This document shows positions 50,999 to 60,117 of a stretch of DNA of 64,000 nucleotides, piece after piece. The stretch is from positions 112,397 through 176,396 of the forward strand of contig NZ_NPFY01000010.1 of the NCBI RefSeq assembly GCF_002259415.1, written 5' to 3'. Source of the stretch: Rhodococcus sp. 14-2470-1b. GTDB lineage: Bacteria > Actinomycetota > Actinomycetes > Mycobacteriales > Mycobacteriaceae. The translations under genes were made by a program, and so were the position numbers. Within the stretch, counting starts at the first letter, position 1; every line of letters begins with the position of its first letter. The notes below the pieces were generated by a model. It made no database searches. It saw only the letters and a list, made by a program, of their open reading frames with translations, and was not told the origin of the DNA.

Positions 50999-52069
50999 GT
51001 GAGATTCGGACATACGGTAGCGGCCACGTCGACGGCAGTGGTGTTGCTTGCGGCGTGCTCGACAAGCCAAGTGCCCGAACCGAGTCCGATAACCGCGCCG
51101 GATCCTGTTTCGATCTGGAATTCGGTGGGTGTGGCCACCAACGTCGCAAGTGTGGACATGCCGGGCACCGATACAGAGCGTGATCTGCAGTCTGCCGCAC
51201 AGGCAGGCTTCGGCGGCGTGCGTCTGGTGCTCGAATGGTCCGAAATCGAGTCGGAACGAGGCGAGCTCGACTGGAGGGCCATGGATTCGGAGGTCGATGC
51301 GGCACTCTCGGCCGGTCTACCCATTCTCGGTGTTGTGACGTGGTCTCCCACCTGGGCGGTGCCGCCGGAGTATGCACTCACGGCCCACCCGGCACCGGCC
51401 GACGCCGAACTGTTCGCCTCATTCGCCGGCGCGGCTGCGGACAGGTACCGCGACCGGATCACCGCGTGGGAGGTATGGAACGAGCCCAACGTAGCCGCAA
51501 GCTTCGGCCCGAGCGCCCACCCGGAACGGTACTGCGCGCTTCTGTCTGCCACTTCACGCGCCATTCGCGCGGCCGCTCCCGACGCAGTGATCGTCACCGG
51601 ATCGACCTCCCCCGCCGTCGATTCCGCGAACAGCCTTGCCCCAGCCACGTTCGTCGAGGCGCTGTATCGGTGTGCGGGCGCTAGCTCGTTCGACGCTGTG
51701 TCGATGCACCCGTACAGCACTCCCGCTCTGCTCAGCGAGCCTGCATCGGAGTGGGACTCGGCCTACGAGATCGCCCGTGTTCGCGACGTCATGATCCGCA
51801 ATGGCGACAGAGCAAAACAGATCTGGTTCACGGAATTCGGCTCCCCCACCGTTCCCACCTATCCGGGCGTCGACGAGGCGCGCCAGGCCGAGATCCTGGT
51901 CGACGGAATCACGACGTTGCACCAACTCGACTACGCAGGGCCTGTTTTCGTCTTCGATCTGCGTGATTCTGCAACCGCAGATCCCAGCCCCGAGTACAAC
52001 TACGGGCTACTCCGCAGCGACTACACCCCCAAGCCTGCGTTCGACGCGGTTCGAAATCTGTTGCGATGA
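50999..52069 (+). CDS. Secreted clan GH-A glycosidase lipoprotein (GH5/GH39-like)
   Basis: 356 aa from the GTG at 50999. A signal peptide ends in the lipobox LLAAC. TIM-barrel landmarks: GFGGVRLVLEWSEIESERGELDW at the N-terminus, ITAWEVWNEPNV with the acid/base glutamate, VSMHPYS, and IWFTEFGSPT with the nucleophile glutamate. It is likely to hydrolyse a beta-linked glycan outside the cell. It is the only rightward gene within an otherwise leftward polysaccharide region. Its last 49 bp overlap the 3' end of the convergent WcaI-like gene. Confidence 0.83.
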   Translation: MRFGHTVAATSTAVVLLAACSTSQVPEPSPITAPDPVSIWNSVGVATNVASVDMPGTDTERDLQSAAQAGFGGVRLVLEWSEIESERGELDWRAMDSEVDAALSAGLPILGVVTWSPTWAVPPEYALTAHPAPADAELFASFAGAAADRYRDRITAWEVWNEPNVAASFGPSAHPERYCALLSATSRAIRAAAPDAVIVTGSTSPAVDSANSLAPATFVEALYRCAGASSFDAVSMHPYSTPALLSEPASEWDSAYEIARVRDVMIRNGDRAKQIWFTEFGSPTVPTYPGVDEARQAEILVDGITTLHQLDYAGPVFVFDLRDSATADPSPEYNYGLLRSDYTPKPAFDAVRNLLR

Positions 52070-53286
52070 GCGCGTGACAGTTGCTGCAACCATGTCTCCA
52101 GCCTGTCGATGGCGACCTCCCGGGACATCGAGCGCCGTACGTACTCGAGCCCCGATTGCGCCAGACTGTCAGCGTATTCGGGATGTGCAGCCAGCTCGGC
52201 CACGGCCCGAACCAATGCTGCAGGTTGCGCCGGGTCGATTCGTATTCCCGCACCTGCCGCCCGAATCTCCTGATCGGTGACGCTGCCCGCCGCGGTGGCG
52301 GCAAGCACCGGGGATCCGCTGCCGAAGTACGACGTGAGCTTGCTCGGCACCGACATCTCAGCAACTTCGGGTAATTCGTTGACCAGCAGCACGTCCGCAG
52401 CGGCGAGGGCCGCGCGAAACTCTTTCTCCGGCAACGACCGAACGAACGTCAACGATCGGACGTCCTTGCCGCGATCCTCGAGATGTTCGCGCTGATTGCC
52501 GTCGCCCATCAACACGAACTTCACCGGCCCGCCCAGTCGGTCCGATTCACGGGCCGCGTCGACGACGTTCTCCAGTCCTTGCTTCAAACCCATGTTGCCG
52601 GCGTGCAACGCGATCACGTCGGTGCGAGACCATCCCAGCAGATCGCGGGCGTGATCGCGATCCATCGGCGGCGCTGCCGGCATGTGCGTCCAGTTGGGGA
52701 TGACGCTGACCTTGTGCTCGGCGACACCGAGATGGTCGATCGCATGGTTCGAAAAGCGCTTATGGATCACGGCAATCCCGTCGGCGGCCCGAAGGATCCC
52801 GGACTCCAGGTTGGAGGTCGCCGTCGCGCTCGGGCCGTGCAGCGTCCCGGTCTCGATGACGCCGCGACTGTAGAGGTCCTGAACCCACACGCCGAGCGCT
52901 GGACGAATCAGCTGCGCCTTGAGCCGCGCAAAGATCAAACCTGTCGACACCAGTGCAGGCGATACGCACACCACCACGTCGGCCGACGGTAAGTGGCTCC
53001 GAACCACTCTGCCACCGAACGACATCTCGAGGTGCGTGCGCTGGGTGACGGTCATGCTGTCCGGAACGTAGTGCCGGTGCCGCACGACGGGTACACCGTC
53101 GACCACTTCGGAGATGGTGGATCCTGCGTAGCGGGGGTCGGCGATCCATTGCGGGTAGTGCGGAAATCCGGTGACGACGTGCACCTCGTAACCGCGTTCG
53201 GTGAGACCTTCGGCGGCATCCGCGGTGTAGGGCGCGATGCCGGTGACTTCGGGCTTGTAGTTGAGACCGATCAGGGTGACGCGCAT
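52021..53286 (-). CDS. wcaI: WcaI-like GT4 glycosyltransferase
   Basis: 421 aa. The N-terminus VTLIGLNYKPEVTGIAPYTADAAEGL and the later VVTGFPHYPQW and HRHYVPDS are diagnostic of the colanic-acid WcaI group. The donor domain has IALHAGNMGLKQGLENVVDAA, FVRSLPEKEFRAALAAADVLLVNE and VPSKLTSYFGSGSPVLA. WcaI enzymes transfer fucose in colanic acid, which would fit the gmd/fcl genes here, though donor prediction at this distance is unsafe. It overlaps the preceding acetyltransferase stop by one base and the convergent glycosidase by 49 bp. Confidence 0.87.
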   Translation of the reverse strand: MRVTLIGLNYKPEVTGIAPYTADAAEGLTERGYEVHVVTGFPHYPQWIADPRYAGSTISEVVDGVPVVRHRHYVPDSMTVTQRTHLEMSFGGRVVRSHLPSADVVVCVSPALVSTGLIFARLKAQLIRPALGVWVQDLYSRGVIETGTLHGPSATATSNLESGILRAADGIAVIHKRFSNHAIDHLGVAEHKVSVIPNWTHMPAAPPMDRDHARDLLGWSRTDVIALHAGNMGLKQGLENVVDAARESDRLGGPVKFVLMGDGNQREHLEDRGKDVRSLTFVRSLPEKEFRAALAAADVLLVNELPEVAEMSVPSKLTSYFGSGSPVLAATAAGSVTDQEIRAAGAGIRIDPAQPAALVRAVAELAAHPEYADSLAQSGLEYVRRSMSREVAIDRLETWLQQLSRAHRNRFRTASNAGLGV

Positions 53287-53804
53287 CAGCTTCTCCGTTT
53301 CCGAACGTCGAATTCCGATCTCCTCTTGTCCCACAGCTCGTCGGTGCTACAGATCCTGCGAGCAGGGTTCCCCGCGACCACGTCCCCGGCACCCACCGAC
53401 GTCGTCACGACGGAACCGGCGCCGATGATGGCGTCGTCACCCACGGTGACGCCGGGCATCAGCACCGTTCCGAGTCCGACGAACGCCCGTGCCCCGATCT
53501 TCACCGGTGCTCGTCGGTACAGTTCCTCGTCCGGCGGCAGATCGCCTCGTGCCTCGGCGATGCGGTCGAGCGAGAAGTCATGGGTGAGGATCTTGACGGC
53601 GTCGGACACCACGCACCGGTCGCCGAAGCTGATGGAACCGGGACCGGAGTTGTCGAGGAACACCGACGACGAGATCCACAGTGGTCGTCCCAGTACCTCT
53701 ACCCCGGACCGTCTCAGCAGTGTCAGCGCGACGTTCATGTACGCGTTCTGATCGACCCGGTTGAGTATTCGGAACAGCGGCAGGAATTTCGACGGATCGA
53801 TCAT
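53286..53804 (-). CDS. Hexapeptide O-acetyltransferase (maltose/galactoside type)
   Basis: 172 aa left-handed beta-helix protein: SGVEVLGRPLWISSSVFLDNSGPGSISFGDR, then ILTHDFS with the catalytic histidine, then the extended coil ARAFVGLGTVLMPGVTVGDDAIIGAGSVVTTS. The end AGNPARRI is typical of the NodL/LacA branch. Substrate is probably a sugar of the repeat unit. ATGA overlap with the flippase gene (53801-53804) and a one-base overlap with the WcaI-like gene show a tightly coupled series. Confidence 0.85.
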   Translation of the reverse strand: MIDPSKFLPLFRILNRVDQNAYMNVALTLLRRSGVEVLGRPLWISSSVFLDNSGPGSISFGDRCVVSDAVKILTHDFSLDRIAEARGDLPPDEELYRRAPVKIGARAFVGLGTVLMPGVTVGDDAIIGAGSVVTTSVGAGDVVAGNPARRICSTDELWDKRRSEFDVRKRRS

Positions 53805-55195
53805 GCGACACCCGCCCCGACAGCGACCGACACCTGCTGATTGTCGGGTTCGGGTCGACGCCGACTCACCAGTCGGGGAATCCACGCGATATCCGGGATG
53901 AACTGGCACACGATGACTGCCGCTGCGGTGACCAATACGACGCCGGGGGCGCCGTAGGTCGGAGCGATGGCGATCGCGAGCAGTGTCGTCACTGCCGCCA
54001 TCGCCGCGAGGCATCCGGCCTGCCACTTGGCCTCCGACGGCTTGGTCAGCAGCATCCCCGATGGAAGGTGGAAGCACTGCACGATGAGCAGAACCGCGAA
54101 TGCCGCGGCCAAGGTCGCACTGACGTCGATGCTTCCGTCGGAGAGCACGTCGGCCAGCCACGGGCTGATCGCGACAAGGGGAATCGATGCCAGTGCCGCG
54201 AGCAGTCCGAAGCCCATGGTGGCGCCGAGCCAGAGCCGCACGGTCTCGTCGGCTGCTCCTCGCCGTTTGACGAAGATCGGCCAGAAGGCGAGTGCCGCCA
54301 TCGAGAACACCGACCAGCACAGCCCGTACAGCTGCGCCATGAGTGCGTACCGGCTCAGTTCGAGTGGGGTGGACAGGTGCGAGAGCACAATTCGCTGCAC
54401 CTGCAGCCCGAACGGGATGCCGACACTGACGATGAACAGCCACAGCGAGCCCTCCAGCAGTCCCTTTGTCGAGACTGCCCGGGAGCTACGCTCGAACACC
54501 GTGGTGCCCAGGCCCGAGACTCTCAGCGCGACGACGGTGCCCACCAGATTGCCCAGTAACGCACCGGCCAGCGGAGGCAGGACGTACCAGATTCCGCGGA
54601 CACCACCCGCGTACATTCCTGCGGTGACCGCAAGCGCGAAGAGTGAGTTGCTGACCATGACGACCACGACCAGTTGAGCCCGGTCGACACCGATCAAAAT
54701 CCGTAGTCCGAGGCCCGCGGGGATGGTCAGACCGAACAGAACGACTGCGAGCGTCACGACGAGACGGTCGTCGGGTCCCGTGGTGATGCCGAGCAACGTC
54801 CCCCAACCGTCGACAGCCATGATCGTGGCGGCCGCGACGGCCACCGCCACCGACACTCGGGCGAGCACGCGGTACGAACGCCGGATGACGGCAAGGGCGT
54901 ACGGGTCCTCGGCCGGATTGCGGGATCTCGATGCCGCACTGGTCACGACGGCGCCGATCCCGAGGTCCGCGAACGGCAGCAGCAGCCCCACAGTGGCGAC
55001 GAGAGCGACCAGCCCGTACGTCGACGGTCCGGTCGCCCGGATCACGAGCCCGGCGCTGACCAGTCCGGCTACAGCGACGACAGGGGTGCCGAGGATTCGG
55101 AAGAGCGTGCTGAGTACGACGGCTCTGCGTTCGGTCGCGTCGAGTCCGGTGCGCTGTTCTGGCTCGTCCTCGGGTTTGCGGTGACGTCCGGTCAT
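53801..55195 (-). CDS. wzx: Wzx-type polysaccharide flippase (MOP superfamily)
   Basis: 464 aa from the ATG at 55195, with about twelve to fourteen hydrophobic segments. The N-terminal block LFRILGTPVVAVAGLVSAGLVIRATGPSTYGLVALVATVGLLLPFADLG is the typical Wzx start, with the ATGPSTYG turn between helices. A cytosolic N-terminal tail of about 25 charged residues precedes it. It should move undecaprenyl-linked repeat units to the outer face for the polymerase encoded three genes upstream. It overlaps both neighbours by ATGA. Confidence 0.87.
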   Translation of the reverse strand: MTGRHRKPEDEPEQRTGLDATERRAVVLSTLFRILGTPVVAVAGLVSAGLVIRATGPSTYGLVALVATVGLLLPFADLGIGAVVTSAASRSRNPAEDPYALAVIRRSYRVLARVSVAVAVAAATIMAVDGWGTLLGITTGPDDRLVVTLAVVLFGLTIPAGLGLRILIGVDRAQLVVVVMVSNSLFALAVTAGMYAGGVRGIWYVLPPLAGALLGNLVGTVVALRVSGLGTTVFERSSRAVSTKGLLEGSLWLFIVSVGIPFGLQVQRIVLSHLSTPLELSRYALMAQLYGLCWSVFSMAALAFWPIFVKRRGAADETVRLWLGATMGFGLLAALASIPLVAISPWLADVLSDGSIDVSATLAAAFAVLLIVQCFHLPSGMLLTKPSEAKWQAGCLAAMAAVTTLLAIAIAPTYGAPGVVLVTAAAVIVCQFIPDIAWIPRLVSRRRPEPDNQQVSVAVGAGVA

Positions 55196-55983
55196 GCCGG
55201 TTCCCCCGCCCTGATGCGCCTGCTTCGGACAACTTGCTTGGCTCGGGCGGTCAGCTGGACCAATCGCGAGTAGGCCGTTGCAGCGTCTTTTCTGCCGAAG
55301 GGGTAGTAATTCGCTCGGTCCCAGGCGCGTCGGATGTCGTCGTAGTGGTCGCGCTGCGATCGGGTGCTGCCGGCACCCCCGGCGTCGAAGTCGCACAGAA
55401 TTTCGTCGATGACGACGGGGGGCTCGACGGTGGCGGCCCCGAGCATGTACAGGTGATCGGCGGCGAGGCCGAATTCGGTGTCGTACGGGCCCAGTCGGTC
55501 CAGGAGGTCCGCACCGAACAGCGTCGCCTGATGCGGAATCGGCCGGATTCCCAGCGCGAACCCACGGAGGTCGAACGGGCTGTACCCCCAGATCAGGCCC
55601 TCCCGGGCCGGATCGCCGACGATCCGCGCCTTTCCGTACCCCCAGCGAGTGCGCGGCCGAGCACCGAGGGCCGCGATACCGGCCGCGGCTGCGTCAGGAC
55701 CGGCGAAGCAGTCACCGGAATGCATCAGCCACACCACGTCTCCGGTTGCGTGCGAGATCCCTTTGTTCATCGCGTCGTAGCGGCCTGCGTCGGGCTTCGA
55801 TTCCCAGTACGACGGCGCGGTGCGGGTCAGGTAGTCGGTCACCTCGGGCCCGGAACCACCGTCGATGACGATGTGTTCGATCGCGGGATAACTCTGCCTC
55901 GCAACGCTCTCGGTGGTGCGCCGCAATCCGTCCAGGTCGCAAAAGCTGATCGTGACGACGCTCAAGCTTGGGTCAGCTCGCAC
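55192..55983 (-). CDS. WcaE-like GT2 glycosyltransferase
   Basis: 263 aa from the GTG at 55983. LSVVTISFCDLDGLRRTTESV, HIVIDGGSGPEV, then the family-specific WESKPDAGRYDAMNKGISHATGDVVWLMHSGD contain the DxD-equivalent and acceptor loops of the WcaE-type transferases. The C-terminal tail is basic (RAKQVVRSRRIRAG), suggesting peripheral membrane contact. It overlaps the preceding gene by 11 bp and the flippase by 4 bp. Confidence 0.86.
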   Translation of the reverse strand: MRADPSLSVVTISFCDLDGLRRTTESVARQSYPAIEHIVIDGGSGPEVTDYLTRTAPSYWESKPDAGRYDAMNKGISHATGDVVWLMHSGDCFAGPDAAAAGIAALGARPRTRWGYGKARIVGDPAREGLIWGYSPFDLRGFALGIRPIPHQATLFGADLLDRLGPYDTEFGLAADHLYMLGAATVEPPVVIDEILCDFDAGGAGSTRSQRDHYDDIRRAWDRANYYPFGRKDAATAYSRLVQLTARAKQVVRSRRIRAGEPA

Positions 55984-56917
55984 GCGAGACCTCCGCCCCG
56001 AGAGAGAGACTCGTCATCGCGTGCTGCACTGCGGTTCTGCCGAACTGCGCAGCGGCGTAGAAGATTGCACCGGCACCAGGCCGGCCTTCGGTGAAACCTA
56101 TCCGGACCGCTCTTCGAATGCTTCGCAGCGATCGGGCGGACGCCGCCGCAGTGACCGCGCTGAACAGGTAGTAGTCGCCTCGTACTCGCGCACTCGTTCG
56201 TGTCAGATTCTGGCGACCCCACGCGATGTAGTCCTCGGACATGTCGTCGTTGCGGTTGGAGACCGAGTCGTCGCTGATGTTGTAGATCGAGAAGCATTCC
56301 GGGACGTGCCGGAACGTCAAGTCCGGAACCTGGTCCTGTAGGGACATCAGCCAACCCGGCTCGTCGTGAATCGAGTCGGGAGCGAAGTTGAGCGGTACCG
56401 TCGCCGCCAGGGACCGCGGAAAGCAGAGGGTGCTGCTCTGCATCATTCCGCCGCCCATCGTGAACCCGTCCAGTCGGAAGAGATACTCGGCTACCGACTG
56501 GTGCTCGCCGATGGTGTTGCGTGGCCAGATTCGTTCCTTGCGGCCGCGGGCGCGGACCGCGCACCGGCACGTCACCACCCATAAGGCGTCACCCAGGTCG
56601 GCGATCTCGTCGAGCTGACGTTCGAGCTTGAACGGGTGCCACAGGTCGTCGTCGTCGAGTAGTGCGATCACTTCGCCCGTCGACTCCGCCACTCCACATT
56701 GGCGTGCGTTGGCGCTGCCCGACGCCGGGCCGGTGCGCACGACGCGAATTCGGCTGTCCTCGGGCAGATTCAGCGTCGCCACGGTGTCGGCAGCGATCAC
56801 CACCTCGTGGACGGGGGCCGATTGGTTGAGGGCGGACTCGACCGCCTCGTAGAGGCTTGCACGACCGATCGTGGGAATGACCACGCTGACCGTCGGTCCT
56901 GTTCGGTGCGGTTTCAT
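55973..56917 (-). CDS. GT2 family glycosyltransferase
   Basis: 314 aa from the ATG at 56917. VSVVIPTIGRASLYEAVESALNQ and IALLDDDDLWHPFKLERQL provide the nucleotide and metal (DDD) sites of GT-A fold enzymes. The region FTMGGGMMQSSTLCFPRSL holds a conserved acceptor-side loop. A longer in-frame opening reaches 58369 but lies out of phase within the polymerase gene and is rejected. ATGA overlap with the polymerase stop (56914-56917). Confidence 0.87.
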   Translation of the reverse strand: MKPHRTGPTVSVVIPTIGRASLYEAVESALNQSAPVHEVVIAADTVATLNLPEDSRIRVVRTGPASGSANARQCGVAESTGEVIALLDDDDLWHPFKLERQLDEIADLGDALWVVTCRCAVRARGRKERIWPRNTIGEHQSVAEYLFRLDGFTMGGGMMQSSTLCFPRSLAATVPLNFAPDSIHDEPGWLMSLQDQVPDLTFRHVPECFSIYNISDDSVSNRNDDMSEDYIAWGRQNLTRTSARVRGDYYLFSAVTAAASARSLRSIRRAVRIGFTEGRPGAGAIFYAAAQFGRTAVQHAMTSLSLGAEVSRAS

Positions 56918-58443
56918 GACGCCCTCCGAGTCGGGGTCCGGTTGCGAACGGAGCGGAACAGGCGGTAGTCGATGGCCGCACCACTTCGGTGTCGCCCCGG
57001 TGTCTGCAACGCCACATAACTGCACGCGATGACGGCGAACACGGCGGGCAGGTTGTACGACCACGGGGAGAACAGGATGTCCCACGTGGCCTGCATGCCG
57101 AGGTACATCAGCAGCGGTGTCCAGACACCCGCCGCCCCCGATACGAAGATGAGGCGGTAGCAGGCCCACAGCAGCCACAACGGCACTAAAGCCGCGAGCA
57201 CTCCCGCCTCTGCCCACGAGCCCAGCAGAATCGAATGCAAGGACAACGACCCGTTGGGCAACTTCCAGGCGTACTCGAACGGGAACGACCGATCGAATCC
57301 GATCTGCATGGCCGTGTGCTGAGCGTGCACGTAGGCCTCGCGAGAAATGTTGTCGGCGTTGCCCCACCCGAGCAGCGGCCGCTGAAATATGGCGGTCAGC
57401 GAGAGCGGTGGTTCGGTTCGACCGGCCAGCAGCATGGGGAGGGAGCCGTCGGACTGCATCAGCACCTTCTCGCGCAGCGACTGCCCCAGGAGCCCGTCGC
57501 GCGCCGCCAACTCGAGCAGCCACGAGAACAGCGCACCGAACGCCACCACGGTCGCGAGTCGCACGACCAGGGGTAGAGTGCCACCCTTGTATTTCGAGAG
57601 GGCCAACAGCAGGGCGACTCCGCCGCACACCAGGGCGTGCGATCGGTAGTTCAGAATCAGACTCACGCCGGCAAGGCCGATGAGCAGCACCGCTACCGTG
57701 GGCCATCGCGCGCCGCGCGCTGCTCCGAGATACAACACGAACACCGTCGCCGCCGGTGCGACGCCGTACTTCCACAGGTCCGTGATCGAGCCCGTCGCCG
57801 TGAGAAAAGTACCTATCAGAACGAAGAACACCGTCGAACCGCACGCGATGCCGAGCATGACGGTCGCGATTCGTTGGATATCCCTGGCCAACACCGAAAT
57901 TCCGCAGAAGTACAACGCGAACGATGCGTACGCAAAAACGTTGGGCGACAACGGGTCCGTCCCGTTCATCCAGGCGGACGCCAGGTAGGCAGCAGTACCG
58001 ACGACGGCGAGCGCTATAGGCAACAGGGTGCGCCGACGATCCGACGGAAGGAAGTACGCAAGGGCAATTGCCACACAAACGAAGGAGAAACCGGTGATGG
58101 TGAAGTTCATCAACGGCAACGCTGAGGTCGCGCCGAGCGCGAACAGGCACGCACGCTCGGGCAACCTCAGCCGAGCGCGGTCCGGCGACGGAGTCGGCCT
58201 TACGCGCGACGGCGTTACCCGTGCCTGGCGCCCCGATTGCTGCCATCTGTTTTGCCCATCCCCCCGACGTAGTGTCACGTCGATTTTCTTGGAGCTGGAT
58301 TTCCCCGAATCCGGCCCGGAAAGGTCGTCGACATTCACGCGATACGTGACGCTCAAATGCCCACCCCAATCGACACCGCGAAACGCACGCCCGCCACTTG
58401 CTTTCCGTGCGAGCCTATCCTCGGATCCGTTGCCGCGCAGCAC
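56914..58443 (-). CDS. wzy: Wzy/O-antigen-ligase-like polysaccharide polymerase
   Basis: Up to 509 aa. The first 85 residues are polar, and the real start may be the GTG at 58278 or another internal GTG. At least ten hydrophobic segments follow. The long extracytoplasmic loop near residues 330-390 (LAGRTEPPLSLTAIFQRPLLGWGNADN and YVHAQHTAMQ) has the RP-x-x-G-x-G and H motifs of Wzy_C/WaaL proteins. It should join flipped repeat units into polymer. It lies between the gmd/fcl/acyltransferase genes and the glycosyltransferases of the same strand. Confidence 0.82.
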   Translation of the reverse strand: MLRGNGSEDRLARKASGGRAFRGVDWGGHLSVTYRVNVDDLSGPDSGKSSSKKIDVTLRRGDGQNRWQQSGRQARVTPSRVRPTPSPDRARLRLPERACLFALGATSALPLMNFTITGFSFVCVAIALAYFLPSDRRRTLLPIALAVVGTAAYLASAWMNGTDPLSPNVFAYASFALYFCGISVLARDIQRIATVMLGIACGSTVFFVLIGTFLTATGSITDLWKYGVAPAATVFVLYLGAARGARWPTVAVLLIGLAGVSLILNYRSHALVCGGVALLLALSKYKGGTLPLVVRLATVVAFGALFSWLLELAARDGLLGQSLREKVLMQSDGSLPMLLAGRTEPPLSLTAIFQRPLLGWGNADNISREAYVHAQHTAMQIGFDRSFPFEYAWKLPNGSLSLHSILLGSWAEAGVLAALVPLWLLWACYRLIFVSGAAGVWTPLLMYLGMQATWDILFSPWSYNLPAVFAVIACSYVALQTPGRHRSGAAIDYRLFRSVRNRTPTRRAS

Positions 58444-58558
58444 ATAGCCGAAGCCGCCGATTATGCAATGTCCGATTCATCAGGCGCCGCAACGTATTCG
58501 ATATTCACTATCCTCTCTGCAGTCGAGATGGAAGCCGATAACCCGACACTGCGTCCGA

Positions 58559-59143
58559 TCAGGCCGACGAATCAGGTTCGCCGACTTGAATCGCTACGTC
58601 GTGCATATCGTCCGAGGTGGTCAATCGACGCTTGAATTTCGCCGGAACACCGGCGTACACACTGTTCGGCTCGCAGTCGGAGGTCACCACACTGCCCGAC
58701 ACCACCACGCATCCGTCGCCGATCGTGACGCCGGGAAGCACCATGACGCGTGATCCGATCCAGACGCCCTCACCGATGACGATCGGCATGTTGACCGGCT
58801 TCCCGAACCGTCGCCACTCCGGTCCCACGTCGTGACTGCACGTGATCAGCATCGACTCGTACCCCAGACCGGAATTGTCGCCGAGGGTGATCGGAGCACC
58901 GAGATCGAGGAAGCATTTGTAGTTCAGAAAGGTGTTCTCGCCCATGGTGAGGCCCGACCAGGACCCCAGAAACGTGTGCGGGTTGAATCGGGCCGTCGGA
59001 TGGATGTCGTGCGCGGTCAGGCGCAGCAGCAGTACCGTACGCAGGCGCCGCGGAACCGCACTGCTCGAGATGAACTTGTTGAGCACGATATCTCGGACCA
59101 CCTGGGCGAGATCCTCCGCCAGAACAGCTCGAATCCCCATCAC
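58559..59143 (-). CDS. Hexapeptide O-acyltransferase
   Basis: 194 aa; starts at GTG 59143 or ATG 59140, either overlapping the fcl stop. The beta-helix (IHPTARFNPHTFLG, GENTFLNYKCFLDLGAPITLGDNSGLG) leads to the catalytic LITCSHDVGPEWRR. The closing coils follow (GEGVWIGSRVMVLPGVTIGDGCVVVSGSVV) with YAGVPAKFKRR. This is one of four hexapeptide transferases in the region, implying a heavily O-acylated polymer. 115 bp separate it from the longest reading of the polymerase gene, so a secondary promoter is possible there. Confidence 0.86.
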   Translation of the reverse strand: MMGIRAVLAEDLAQVVRDIVLNKFISSSAVPRRLRTVLLLRLTAHDIHPTARFNPHTFLGSWSGLTMGENTFLNYKCFLDLGAPITLGDNSGLGYESMLITCSHDVGPEWRRFGKPVNMPIVIGEGVWIGSRVMVLPGVTIGDGCVVVSGSVVTSDCEPNSVYAGVPAKFKRRLTTSDDMHDVAIQVGEPDSSA

Positions 59144-60117
59144 TCACGCACGCGGTCGATGTTGGCGCGGTACCACTCGATGGTCGACGCGATGCCCTCT
59201 CGCAGCGGAATCGACGGCTTCCATCCCGACGCCTTCAGGGTGGACACGTCGAGAAGCTTCCGAGGCGTGCCGTCGGGCTTGCTTGCATCCCATTCGATTC
59301 GGCCTTCATATCCGATCTCCTCGGCGACCATCTCCGCGATCTCCCTGATGGTCTGATCCTCTCCGGTTCCGACGTTCACTTGCTGTGGACCGTCGTAGTG
59401 GTCGAGTAGGTGCAGGCAGGCCGAAGCCATGTCGTCGACGTGGAGGAACTCACGCATCGGCGATCCGGTCCCCCAGTTCGTAACGACCTCGTCGCCGTTT
59501 GTTCTCGCTTGCTCGTATCGGCGGATAAGGGCCGGGAGAACATGCGCACCTTTGGGCGAAAAGTTGTCGCCCGGTCCGTACAGGTTCGTCGGCATCGCCG
59601 AGATCCAGGGTAATCCGTATTGCTTTCGTACCGACTGAATCTGGAGGATGCCGGCGATCTTGGCGATCGCGTATGCGTCGTTCGTCGGTTCGAGGAGTCC
59701 GGTCAGGAGATAGTCCTCCCGGATCGGCTGCGGTGCCAGCTTGGGATAGATGCACGACGAACCGAGAAACAGAACCCGTTCGACGCGATGCTCGAGCGCT
59801 GCGTCGAGTACGTTGACCTGCACCTGCAGGTTCGACGAGATGAAATCGACGGGGTAGGTGCTGTTGGCGAGAATTCCCCCGACCTTGGCCGCCGCCAGCA
59901 CCACAGTCGACGGAGTGGTCCGTTCGAAGAACTCGAACACCGCGTCCCTGTGGCGAAGGTCCAACTCCGATGAGGTTCGACCGATGAGATCGGTGAAACC
60001 TCGCTCCTGCAGATGCCTCCAGATGGCCGAGCCCACCAGTCCGTGATGGCCGGCGACGTAGAAGGGAGCATCCCGGTCGAGCGGAGTGTTCCAGGTGCCG
60101 ATATCGACGGTGGTCAT
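59140..60117 (-). CDS. fcl: GDP-L-fucose synthase
   Basis: 325 aa. It has the extended SDR pattern: NAD(P) site [34 protein letters not shown] with the serine, and [11 protein letters not shown] with the Tyr-x3-Lys pair. [11 protein letters not shown] and [17 protein letters not shown] are the signature segments of Fcl/WcaG. It converts GDP-4-keto-6-deoxymannose to GDP-L-fucose by epimerisation and NADPH reduction. The ATG overlaps the gmd stop (60114-60117), matching the two-step pathway order. Confidence 0.93.
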   Translation of the reverse strand: MTTVDIGTWNTPLDRDAPFYVAGHHGLVGSAIWRHLQERGFTDLIGRTSSELDLRHRDAVFEFFERTTPSTVVLAAAKVGGILANSTYPVDFISSNLQVQVNVLDAALEHRVERVLFLGSSCIYPKLAPQPIREDYLLTGLLEPTNDAYAIAKIAGILQIQSVRKQYGLPWISAMPTNLYGPGDNFSPKGAHVLPALIRRYEQARTNGDEVVTNWGTGSPMREFLHVDDMASACLHLLDHYDGPQQVNVGTGEDQTIREIAEMVAEEIGYEGRIEWDASKPDGTPRKLLDVSTLKASGWKPSIPLREGIASTIEWYRANIDRVRE

